DNA from: a virus
DNA length: 21,881 nucleotides
Direction: 5' to 3' (one strand)
Virus record (IMG/VR): IMGVR_UViG_3300030688_000370
Coordinates: 1-21,881 of that record
The position numbers were made by a program, and so were the translations under genes. The notes beneath the pieces were generated by a model. It worked only from the letters and a program-made list of their open reading frames with translations, was not told the origin of the DNA and did not search any database. Below, one piece after another: positions 1-6,176 of the stretch; the stretch's first letter is position 1, and every line of letters begins with the position of its first letter.

Positions 1-549
1 CGGGACAGTCGCAAAGTTGGCTACATCGACAACCGCCGCGGTTGGCTGATGGTCGACACGGCGACGTCAAGCAAGGCCGAAGCACTGGTCAGCAAGTTGC
101 GCGAGGCGCTTCCGCCCTTCCCGGCGGCCCTGCCGCGCACAAAACTGGCGCCGCACACCGCGATGACCGACTGGCTGGCCGCGGGCGAAGCGCCGGAAGG
201 CTTCGAACTTGATTCAGATGTTGAGCTGCGCGACCCCGGCGAAAACGGCATGGTGATCAACGCCAAGCGCGCCGACCTGACCGCCGACGAGATCCGCCAA
301 CATATCGCCACCGGCAAGCAGGTGACACGCCTAGGTCTGATCTGGAAAGAGCGCGTGCGCTTTGTGCTGACTGACACGCTGCAGCTCAAGCGCATCCAGT
401 TTCTCGACGTCTTGCAGGACGAGGCAAGTCAAGCTGGTGACGACAGCGCCAGCCTGTTCGAGGCCACCTTCACCCTGATGAGCGAGGAGCTTGGAGAGCT
501 GGTTGAAGCCCTGATCGAGGCCCTGGGTGGTCTGGAGGCAACTGGTTGA
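1..549 (+). CDS. rdgC: RdgC, recombination-associated protein (C-terminal part, cut by window edge)
   Basis: The reading frame is open from base 1 and stops at 549, giving 182 visible residues; the start lies outside the window. The sequence matches the RdgC family in its central and C-terminal parts: a GWLMVDTATSSKAEALVSKL stretch, the region around LPRTKLAPHTAMTDWLAAGE, and the stretch ending RVRFVLTDTLQLKRIQFLDV. RdgC is a ring-forming double-stranded DNA-binding protein that restrains RecA. Phages and prophages often carry copies, presumably to steer recombination during replication. Here it heads the + strand arm, followed after about 50 bp by a small coiled-coil gene. Identification rests on remembered family sequence; whether this is a phage or host copy cannot be settled from the fragment, but every neighbour is phage-like. 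Confidence 0.88.
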   Translation, partial: RDSRKVGYIDNRRGWLMVDTATSSKAEALVSKLREALPPFPAALPRTKLAPHTAMTDWLAAGEAPEGFELDSDVELRDPGENGMVINAKRADLTADEIRQHIATGKQVTRLGLIWKERVRFVLTDTLQLKRIQFLDVLQDEASQAGDDSASLFEATFTLMSEELGELVEALIEALGGLEATG

Positions 550-600
550 GCTTGCAGCGCAGAAAGTGGGTATTTAGTGCCATACAGAAGTGGAGACGAC

Positions 601-828
601 ATGAGCAACAACCCGCACGAACCGGATCTGATTGCACGCTTGTTGGCAGAGAACGCAACCCTGAACGAGCAGTTGCACCAGCGCACAGCGCAGATCGGAA
701 AACTGGCGGCTGAGCTTGATCAAGAAAAAGCCCAGCGGCAAGAGCTTGATGAGCGCAATACACGCCTCGCCAATGATCGCGATGACTGGAAGGCCAGGGC
801 AATCGCCTGGACCCCGTCCGCAGCCTAA
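601..828 (+). CDS. Small coiled-coil phage protein, function unknown
   Basis: This 75-residue protein is preceded by a GGAG-type ribosome site (gtggagacgac) directly before the ATG at 601, which is why that start is preferred over the in-frame ATG at 577. Residues of about 15-65 form a highly charged heptad-like stretch (LLAENATLNEQLHQRTAQ, then KLAAELDQEKAQRQELDERN) that should be a single long coiled coil. No catalytic motif, signal peptide or membrane segment is visible. It sits between rdgC and the DGR and is probably co-transcribed with rdgC. Function is not recognised. Confidence 0.7.
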   Translation: MSNNPHEPDLIARLLAENATLNEQLHQRTAQIGKLAAELDQEKAQRQELDERNTRLANDRDDWKARAIAWTPSAA

Positions 829-910
829 CCAACACCGCCCCGCCCGCTCCATCAGCGGTTTCATGCCGCGCGCTGCGTCCGTCCGGACAATGTGCGCCGG
901 GGTACAGATT

Positions 911-1002
911 CAAAAGCGCCCGCTGATTGAACTGCACCCCAAAATTTGGACACCGATCCAACCTTTGGGGTGCAGTTCACTTGAGCGGGCTTTTTTACGC
1001 CC
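911..1002 (+). terminator. Terminator whose loop holds a 52-bp IS-end palindrome
   Basis: The arms gcccgct (about 919-925) and agcgggc (984-990), followed by tttttt, form a rho-independent terminator downstream of the 601-828 gene. The 52-bp palindrome at 928-979 lies between the two arms, so the structure is now one long compound hairpin. The following acgcccata recurs after other terminators in this window (about 11690-11710). Confidence 0.6.
928..979 (+). repeat. Solo 52-bp palindrome identical (51/52) to the left end of the IS at 10239
   Basis: This sequence matches 10239-10290 at 51 of 52 positions (T instead of G at position 18). It is an inverted repeat with 16-bp arms TGAACTGCACCCCAAA / TTTGGGGTGCAGTTCA and an inner TTGGA/TCCAA stem. 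In the IS the same block ends at the A of the orfA start codon. Here it continues directly into unrelated terminator sequence. It is either an IS remnant or a minimal two-ended unit that can be mobilised in trans. No clear target-site duplication is seen. Confidence 0.85.
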
Positions 1003-1015
1003 ATAGGTATCAATC

Positions 1016-1627
1016 ATGATCAAGATTCAAGACGTAGCAGTTAGCGAGCTGCCGAAATCCATCGGTGAAGCATTCCAGGGCGGCTTTCTTGGCCGCCGCT
1101 ACAAAGTGGATGGCGAAGAGTACGCCGTCATCGTTGCCGGTAAGGATGGCCGACTGCGCGGCACGTGGGGCGAGTATGGACAGGACGTCGTCGGGGCACG
1201 CAGCTGCATTAACGGCGCTACGAACACCGATGCAATGGCCGAAGCCGGCAGCGACGCAGCCAAGGAAGCCCGCGCACTGCGCCTCGGCGGGTTCGACGAC
1301 TGGCACGTCCCGTCACGCGATCAGCTCGAAATGATCTACCGCGACTTCAAGCCGACCGCCGACGAGAACTATTGCACCTACCGCGACGGCGACAACCCGA
1401 CGACGGGCGAATACCCCTACACGCCGGACAGCCCCGCGCAGACCACTATCGCCGCGTTCCAAGAGGGTGGCGAACATGCCATTGAGCCCGGCTGCTACAT
1501 GTCCAGTACGCAGTACAGCCCTAACGACGCATACGGTCAGAGCGTCGGTGATGGCAGCACTTGCGGCATCATCAAGGACGGCGAGGTGCGCGCGCTGGCC
1601 GTCCGCACGATTCACATCGTCCATTAA
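1016..1627 (+). CDS. DGR variable protein 1, DUF1566/Lcl-C (C-type-lectin-like) domain
   Basis: This 203-residue protein carries the Lcl-C/DUF1566 pattern: GGFDDWHVPSRDQLEMIY around residues 91-108, a GDNPTTGEYPYTPD loop, then SSTQYSPNDAY and a closing VRALAVR. Its last about 35 codons (from residue 165) are the variable repeat VR1, a diversified copy of the TR at 2861. In DGRs this position forms the solvent-exposed ligand-binding face of a C-type-lectin-like fold, and adenine mutagenesis changes its residues. The N-terminal about 80 residues show no signal peptide or membrane segment, so the protein is probably cytoplasmic or virion-attached; its ligand is unknown. The ATG at 1016 follows an AGGT about 8 bases upstream. 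A hairpin terminator follows, then the paralogous second target gene. Compared with TR it carries one non-adenine change. Confidence 0.88.
   Translation: MIKIQDVAVSELPKSIGEAFQGGFLGRRYKVDGEEYAVIVAGKDGRLRGTWGEYGQDVVGARSCINGATNTDAMAEAGSDAAKEARALRLGGFDDWHVPSRDQLEMIYRDFKPTADENYCTYRDGDNPTTGEYPYTPDSPAQTTIAAFQEGGEHAIEPGCYMSSTQYSPNDAYGQSVGDGSTCGIIKDGEVRALAVRTIHIVH
1508..1607 (+). repeat. DGR variable repeat VR1
   Basis: VR1 aligns without gaps to TR 2861-2960. I count 14 differences: 13 at template adenines (to G or T) and one T-to-G at 1544. The last 25 bases (1583-1607, ending gccgtccgca) are identical to TR and VR2 and are the candidate initiation-of-mutagenic-homology region. Beyond 1607 the match is disturbed by what looks like a one-base insertion. 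Confidence 0.93.
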
Positions 1628-1642
1628 GCCATTTTTCAATTT

Positions 1643-1662
1643 AACCCGGCGCCAGCCGGGTT
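1643..1662 (+). terminator. GC-rich hairpin after VR1: 8-bp stem, 4-nt loop, T-rich tail
   Basis: AACCCGGC - GCCA - GCCGGGTT, followed by tcgctttttt. It can act as a rho-independent terminator for the first target gene. It starts 36 bp past the end of VR1, and an 8-bp stem with a 4-nt loop is also the form of the DNA hairpin needed for target recognition in the Bordetella phage DGR, so a double role is possible. Confidence 0.75.
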
Positions 1663-1680
1663 TCGCTTTTTTAAGGGTAA

Positions 1681-2292
1681 ATGATGGGATCGAAAATTGA
1701 GCTGTCCATCAAGCAATTGCTTATCAAAGGCGACTTGGTCATCAACTTCCCGGCTCGTTCCGCGGAGATAATCGAGGCACACATCGGTCAAGCGGCCGAG
1801 TTTGCGATGCCACTGAGCCGCACTCCGTTTCCTGGAGAACTTTGGCCGGGCCAAGGTGGCAGAAATGCCGGGCTGATCGTTCCCGGCGACGGCTCCAGGC
1901 CGTATTACGTGATCGCGGCAGAGCATCCCGATGGCCAGATCGCAGAAATTGTGTGGGGCGGTTACGGCAAAGACGAACCCGGAGCAAAAAGTCACTGGGA
2001 CGGTATGGCCAACACGAAAGCGCTGGTTGAGTCGGAATACGATCATCCGGCAGCAGAATGGGCCTACGGCCTCAATATCGACGGGTATAGCGACTTCTAC
2101 CTCCCGGCACGGCGGGAGCTGGCGCTGGTCGAAATCAACCTGGCCGCTCGACTCCCGAAGGGCTGGCACCACACCAGTACGCAGTACGGCCCTAGCTACG
2201 CATACGTACAGTACTTCGATGATGGCAGCACTTACAGCATCAACAAGGACTGCGAGGTGCGCGCGCTGGCCGTCCGCAGATTGTTTATTTAG
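1681..2292 (+). CDS. DGR variable protein 2, DUF1566/Lcl-C domain
   Basis: A 203-residue paralogue of the first target: YYVIAAEHPDGQIAEIVWGG and YSDFYLPARRELALVEINL align with the corresponding parts of protein 1, and the C-terminus (STQYGPSYAYVQYFDDGSTY to VRALAVRRLFI) is the second variable repeat. The N-terminal about 60 residues differ strongly from protein 1, and the Pro/Tyr-rich insert before the variable region is missing, so the shared part is the lectin-like core. Two adjacent ATGs are available; the second, at 1684, is better spaced (6 nt) from AAGGG at 1673-1677. No signal peptide or membrane helix is seen. The gene is followed by its own hairpin and then by the accessory gene. Its variable repeat differs from TR only at adenines, so it appears to be the more recently rewritten target. 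Ligand unknown. Confidence 0.88.
   Translation: MMGSKIELSIKQLLIKGDLVINFPARSAEIIEAHIGQAAEFAMPLSRTPFPGELWPGQGGRNAGLIVPGDGSRPYYVIAAEHPDGQIAEIVWGGYGKDEPGAKSHWDGMANTKALVESEYDHPAAEWAYGLNIDGYSDFYLPARRELALVEINLAARLPKGWHHTSTQYGPSYAYVQYFDDGSTYSINKDCEVRALAVRRLFI
2179..2282 (+). repeat. DGR variable repeat VR2
   Basis: VR2 aligns without gaps to TR 2861-2964 over 104 bp. I count 10 differences, every one at a TR adenine (five A-to-G, five A-to-T). The 29 bp at 2254-2282 are identical to TR. Altered codons include AAC to TAC, AGC or TGC, AGC to GGC and GAA to GTA. Confidence 0.95.
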
Positions 2293-2308
2293 TCATTCAA
2301 CCATTTAA

Positions 2309-2326
2309 GCGCGGGCTTGCCCGCGC
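2309..2326 (+). terminator. GC-rich hairpin after VR2: 7-bp stem, 4-nt loop, T-tract
   Basis: GCGCGGG - CTTG - CCCGCGC followed by gggttttt. It begins 27 bp downstream of VR2 and parallels the hairpin after VR1. It may terminate transcription of the second target and may also mark the VR2 target for retrohoming. The accessory gene starts only 12 bases after the stem. Confidence 0.75.
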
Positions 2327-2337
2327 GGGTTTTTCTC

Positions 2338-2694
2338 ATGGCACTCCATTCCAGCCTACCGATTTACAAGGACGTTTACGCGCTGACGATGCTCGTTGCT
2401 AATCTCGTCAGTAATATCCCTCGCAAGCACAAACGCCGGGGCGACAAGCTTGATGACGAATGCTCAGAGTTAATGACCCTGGTCTTTCGCGCCAATGTCG
2501 CGCGCAACAAAGTGCCCTATCTGAGCGATCTGGTTGAGCGCGTTGAATCGCTGAACTTCATGTTCAGGCTTTGCTGTGATCTAAAAATTATCAGCGAGCG
2601 GCAGTACGCCCAGGGCGTCGCGCTTCTCGGCGGTATTGGGCGGCAGGCCAACGGCTGGAAAAGGAAGTATGAGTCCGCATCGCCAGCTGCATGA
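2338..2694 (+). CDS. avd: Avd-like DGR accessory protein (four-helix bundle)
   Basis: A 118-residue protein that matches the bAvd / four-helix-bundle family throughout: LPIYKDVYALTMLVANLVSN (helix 1, with the typical LPIYK opening), IPRKHKRRGDKLDDECSELM (helix 2), NVARNKVPYLSDLVERVESL (helix 3), then DLKIISERQYAQGVALLGGI (helix 4) and a GRQANGWKRK tail. In characterised DGRs, Avd is a basic pentameric protein that binds the reverse transcriptase and the TR RNA and is required for cDNA synthesis. The ATG at 2338 is chosen because the upstream in-frame start at 2317 lies inside the terminator hairpin and because the family begins close to LPIY. The order target-target-avd-TR-RT is the same arrangement as in the Bordetella phage BPP-1 cassette. 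Confidence 0.92.
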   Translation: MALHSSLPIYKDVYALTMLVANLVSNIPRKHKRRGDKLDDECSELMTLVFRANVARNKVPYLSDLVERVESLNFMFRLCCDLKIISERQYAQGVALLGGIGRQANGWKRKYESASPAA

Positions 2695-2860
2695 CCGTCA
2701 AGGCCGTCATGCCAGTGCGATTTGAATCTGGTCGTGCCGCTGACCCACAAGGTCACCGATATGCGCTCTAGGGGTACCGCCGGTAAAGCCGGGCTGGCCT
2801 GGCGCAGTTTCCCCGCCGTTCGCTTCGGCATCGACAGGGCGACGTAGCAAGCACGAATTG

Positions 2861-2964
2861 ACGCAGTACAGCCCTAACAACGCATACGAACAGAACTTCG
2901 ATGATGGCAACACTAACAACATCAACAAGGACAACGAGGTGCGCGCGCTGGCCGTCCGCAGATT
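2861..2964 (+). repeat. DGR template repeat (TR), adenine-rich, non-coding
   Basis: This is the invariant template for VR1 and VR2. In the coding frame of the VRs its first 25 codons contain eight AAC codons, and I count 32 adenines in those 75 bases. AAC is the codon most favoured in DGR templates because changing its adenines yields many amino acids and no stop codon. The 3' 29 bases are GC-rich, adenine-poor and identical to VR2. The 166 bp between avd and TR hold no convincing gene and probably form the 5' part of the TR RNA; no promoter could be assigned. The RT start codon is only 5 bases after the TR, so the 3' spacer of the template RNA must overlap the RT coding sequence. Confidence 0.95.
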
Positions 2965-2969
2965 CATCA

Positions 2970-4055
2970 ATGCCAGCTTTTTCGGATCTGGTCGAGGATT
3001 ATTTCGATTGCCGTCGCGCGAAGCGCAACAGCAAATCCGCACTGGCCTTCGAGATCGATCTCGAACAGAACCTGCTGGAGCTTTACGACGAACTGATCGA
3101 GGGCCGCTATCATCCGGGCCGCTCGATCTGTTTCGTCATTACCCGGCCAAAGCCCAGAGAGGTTTGGGCGGCAGAATTCCGGGATCGAATCGTGCACCAC
3201 CTACTTTACAACCGTGTTTCCGATCGCTTTCACCGCGGATTCATTGCGGATTCCTGCGCCTGTATCCCCGGGCGCGGGACGCTATATGCAGCAGAAAGGC
3301 TTGAGCATCACGTCAGGTCAATAACGCAGAACTGGAGCCGTCCAGCCTGGTATATCAAGATGGATTTGTCGAATTTCTTTGTATCGATCGACAAGCACCA
3401 GGTGCGCGCGCAATTGGCGAAACGTATCCACGAACCGTGGTGGATGGCCCTGGCCGACCTGATTCTGTTTCACGACCCGCGTACTGATTTCGAGATGCGC
3501 GGCGATCCGGCGCTGATTGATCGCGTACCGGCACACAAGCGGCTGGTCAACGCTGATGAGCATCACGGTCTGCCAATCGGCAACCTCAGCAGCCAGTTCT
3601 TCGCCAACGTGCTACTGGACTCGCTCGACCAGCACATCAAGCACCGCGTCGGCGCTCGGTATTATTGCCGATATGTGGATGATTTCGTGCTGCTGCATGA
3701 GGACGCGAGCTGGCTCACGGCGGCGCGGGCGCAGATCGAAACGAAACTGGCCGAGCTCGGGCTGCAGCTCAACCCGAGGAAAACTTTCATTCAGCCGGTG
3801 GCGCGCGGCATCGATATGGTCGGCCAGGTCATCAAGCCTTGGTCACGTACCACACGGCGCCGGACGTACCGCCAGGCGATACGACGAGTGGTCGACATCG
3901 ATGAGGGCGATCTATTCGAAACAGCCAATAGTTATTTCGGATTGCTTGGCCAAGCCACCAGCAGCCATCACGACCGCTGCCGACTGGCGAACGCACTGCG
4001 ACGGCGCGGTCAGTCGATAAGCATGGACATCAGAAAGACCTACCGAAAACCATAG
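2970..4055 (+). CDS. DGR reverse transcriptase
   Basis: A 361-residue reverse transcriptase. Visible motifs, numbered from the ATG at 2970: RPKPREVWAAEFRDRIVHHL (residues 59-78, fingers), IKMDLSNFFVSID (129-141, motif A, first catalytic Asp132), GLPIGNLSSQFFAN (200-213, the IGxxxSQ form of motif 4 that separates DGR enzymes from group II intron and retroviral enzymes), YCRYVDDFVLL (232-242, catalytic YVDD) and GLQLNPRKT (264-272). It has no maturase or endonuclease domain. It would copy the TR RNA into adenine-mutated cDNA together with the Avd-like protein. The frame is open back to an ATG at 2901 inside the TR, but 2970 is preferred because family resemblance begins at PAFSDL. A terminator hairpin overlaps the stop codon. 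No catalytic residue is missing, so the enzyme looks functional. Confidence 0.95.
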   Translation: MPAFSDLVEDYFDCRRAKRNSKSALAFEIDLEQNLLELYDELIEGRYHPGRSICFVITRPKPREVWAAEFRDRIVHHLLYNRVSDRFHRGFIADSCACIPGRGTLYAAERLEHHVRSITQNWSRPAWYIKMDLSNFFVSIDKHQVRAQLAKRIHEPWWMALADLILFHDPRTDFEMRGDPALIDRVPAHKRLVNADEHHGLPIGNLSSQFFANVLLDSLDQHIKHRVGARYYCRYVDDFVLLHEDASWLTAARAQIETKLAELGLQLNPRKTFIQPVARGIDMVGQVIKPWSRTTRRRTYRQAIRRVVDIDEGDLFETANSYFGLLGQATSSHHDRCRLANALRRRGQSISMDIRKTYRKP

Positions 4056-4075
4056 CCCGCTACATGCGGGCATTT
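4055..4075 (+). terminator. Terminator after the DGR reverse transcriptase
   Basis: GCCCGC - TACAT - GCGGGC (4055-4071) followed by atttt. It closes the DGR and lies just upstream of the methyltransferase ribosome site. Confidence 0.7.
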
Positions 4076-4092
4076 TAATGCCTGGAGATCCG

Positions 4093-6015
4093 ATGATAAG
4101 AGATCAATTCTCGCTCTGCGTCGACAACGAAATCATTGTTGATTTGTTTGCTGGCGGCGGGGGCATGTCCGGGGCAATCGAGCGAGCACTCGGGCGTCAC
4201 GTTGATATTGCCATCAACCACGACGCAGACGCCATCAGTATGCACATGGCAAATCACCCGCAAACTGAGCACTACTGCGCAGACGTATTCGAAGTCGACC
4301 CGAGAGAAGCGACCAAAGGCCGCTCTGTCGGCCATCTGCACGGCAGTCCGGATTGCACACACCACAGCCAAGCCGCTGGCGGTCAGCCGCGCAGCAAGAA
4401 AATACGGGGGTTGGGGTGGGTTCTTCCTCGATGGGCAGGTCAAGTCTTGCCGCGCAGTATCAGCATGGAAAACGTCAAGCAAATGCAGCAATGGGGGCCA
4501 CTGATCGCCAAGCGCGACAAGGCCACCGGCAGAGTCATCAAGCTGGACAAGACAGTCGCCGCTCCCGGCGAGCGCGTACCAGTGCAAGAGCAATACCTGG
4601 TCCCTGATCCAAAGCATGTTGGCCGCACCTGGCGGCGGTTCATTCGCACGTTCGAACAAATGGGGTATCAGGTCGAATGGCGCATTCTCTGCGCGGCGGA
4701 CTATGGCGCGGCAACGACGCGAGAACGGTTATTCCTGTTCGCTCGACGTGACGGCACGCCGATTGTCTGGCCGGAGCCGACGTACTTCAAAAACCCGAAG
4801 CGCGGACAGAAGGCGTGGATACCGGCGGCTGACCACATTGACTGGTCTATTCCGTGCCCGTCTATTTTCTCTCGCAAGAAATCGCTGGCAGACGCCACCA
4901 TGCGCCGGATCGCCAAGGGGATGAAAAAGTTCGTTCTCGACTCCGCCGAGCCGTTCATCGTGCCAATTGCTAACTGGTCAGGAGAAACCGTTCAGTCAGC
5001 AGCAGAGCCGCTGCGCACAATCACGGCATGGCCGAAGGGTGGCAGTTTTGCGGTGGCCGCGCCAACGATGGTTCAAGCTGGCCATGGCGACGGTAAGCCT
5101 GGCGGCGTAAAGCGCTGGGGCAGCGGCGCTAAATCAGCAACGGACCCACTCGGCACCGTAACCGCATCGGGAAGCGGCGGCCAAGCGCTGGCATCTGCAA
5201 TCCTTGTTGGTGCTGGCGGACCGAGTTATAGCGGCAAGCCTGCCAGCGTTGGCGCGCCACTCGGCACGATCTTGAAAGAAAACCATCGGAATGTCGCCAC
5301 GGCCTACCTGATGCAAGCCAATGGCGGGTTCAACACCACGCCAGGCCACGACCTGCGCGAACCGTCCAGCACCATCACCAACACCGGCAGCCAGCAGCAG
5401 TTGATCGCGGCCACGCTGGCCCATCTACGCGGCAACTGCGATGCCCGTGATGTAGCAGATCCGCTCATGACGATCAGTGCCGGCGGCGAGCATCACGGCT
5501 TGATCGCTGCGCACCTGCAGCGCCAGTTCGGAAACTCGGTCGGCCAGCCGGTAGATGATCCAGTCGGCGCAATCATGGCAGGCGGTGGCGGCAAGACTGC
5601 ATTGGTTGAATATCAGCTGAGCCGTGAACATGAAGCCGGTGCCCTCCGCTGTGCGGCATTCCTGATCAGCTACTACGGCACCGACAACGTCAGCGGTATG
5701 ACTGACCCGATGCCTACAGCAACGACCCGGGACCGCCTGGCGCTGGTTACTGTCTGGCTCAAGGGCGAGCCGTGGGTAATTGTTGATATCGGCCTGCGCA
5801 TGCTGGCCCCGCCAGAACTGTACGGGTGCCAAGGCTTTGCCCCTGACTACATCATTGATCGCGGACACGATGGGCGGGTGTTCTCAAAATCAGCGCAGGT
5901 CAGGATGGTAGGAAATTCCGTCAGCCCACCTCCAGCTATCGCACTCATGCGAGCTAATTGCATGGATCTGGCGACATGGACATGGAAAGAAATGCGAGAA
6001 CTGGAGGCCGCATGA
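4093..6015 (+). CDS. DNA cytosine-5 methyltransferase with a repeat-containing recognition region
   Basis: A 640-residue C5-type DNA methyltransferase. From the ATG at 4093 (GGAG at 4084-4087, well spaced): motif I VDLFAGGGGMSGAIE (16-30), motif IV GSPDC with catalytic Cys88, motif VI ENV (126-128), TTRERLFLF (208-216, motif VIII-like), and motif X GNSVSPP (607-613). It transfers methyl groups from S-adenosylmethionine to C5 of cytosine, and in phages usually protects DNA from host restriction. The protein is longer than a typical 330-450-residue enzyme because residues 300-550 contain about seven degenerate units built on DPLxTITAxGG. No cognate restriction enzyme gene is seen, so it looks like an orphan enzyme; the target sequence cannot be predicted. 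The stop overlaps the next start (ATGA). Confidence 0.92.
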   Translation: MIRDQFSLCVDNEIIVDLFAGGGGMSGAIERALGRHVDIAINHDADAISMHMANHPQTEHYCADVFEVDPREATKGRSVGHLHGSPDCTHHSQAAGGQPRSKKIRGLGWVLPRWAGQVLPRSISMENVKQMQQWGPLIAKRDKATGRVIKLDKTVAAPGERVPVQEQYLVPDPKHVGRTWRRFIRTFEQMGYQVEWRILCAADYGAATTRERLFLFARRDGTPIVWPEPTYFKNPKRGQKAWIPAADHIDWSIPCPSIFSRKKSLADATMRRIAKGMKKFVLDSAEPFIVPIANWSGETVQSAAEPLRTITAWPKGGSFAVAAPTMVQAGHGDGKPGGVKRWGSGAKSATDPLGTVTASGSGGQALASAILVGAGGPSYSGKPASVGAPLGTILKENHRNVATAYLMQANGGFNTTPGHDLREPSSTITNTGSQQQLIAATLAHLRGNCDARDVADPLMTISAGGEHHGLIAAHLQRQFGNSVGQPVDDPVGAIMAGGGGKTALVEYQLSREHEAGALRCAAFLISYYGTDNVSGMTDPMPTATTRDRLALVTVWLKGEPWVIVDIGLRMLAPPELYGCQGFAPDYIIDRGHDGRVFSKSAQVRMVGNSVSPPPAIALMRANCMDLATWTWKEMRELEAA

Positions 6016-6176
6016 CAACCACCCTCACCCACCAAGCCCGGGTCTATCTCGCTCAGGCCCGGGCAACTCGATGGCTGTGCCGAGCATGCGCTGGATCGGC
6101 GCGCGCATCGATGCGGTTGACAAACTTTGACGCCGCCCAGGCGGCTTTTCATGGGAGTGATGATGAACCGAGATGA
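6012..6176 (+). CDS. Small hypothetical phage protein
   Basis: A 54-residue frame starting with an ATGA overlap on the methyltransferase stop codon, which favours translation by coupling. The N-terminus TLTHQARVYLAQARATRW resembles the opening of short arginine-rich phage proteins, but no domain is recognised. Its last third runs through the hairpin at 6132-6146 and overlaps the next gene by 14 bases, so the functional product is uncertain. Confidence 0.45.
   Translation: MTTTLTHQARVYLAQARATRWLCRACAGSARASMRLTNFDAAQAAFHGSDDEPR
6131..6150 (+). terminator. Hairpin before the DUF7694-like gene
   Basis: gccgc - ccag - gcggc followed by ttttc. It is a short attenuator-like hairpin inside the end of the 6012-6176 frame, directly before the GGAG ribosome site of the next gene. 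Confidence 0.45.

Noticed and set aside
2901-2969. RT start at the ATG inside the TR, adding 23 residues
   Set aside because: The extension (MMATLTTSTRTT...) is TR sequence in another frame and does not resemble RT N-termini; family similarity begins at the ATG at 2970.
2858-3304. Open frame through the TR that reads TQYSPNNAYEQNFDDGN and continues into the RT region
   Set aside because: It starts at TTG, and after the TR it runs out of frame inside the RT gene. It is the untranslated template copy of the VR coding frame.
2970-4055. Group II intron or retron reverse transcriptase
   Set aside because: There is no maturase/endonuclease domain and no intron or msr/msd structure; motif 4 is IGNLSSQ and it is flanked by avd and TR/VR repeats, which fixes it as a DGR enzyme.
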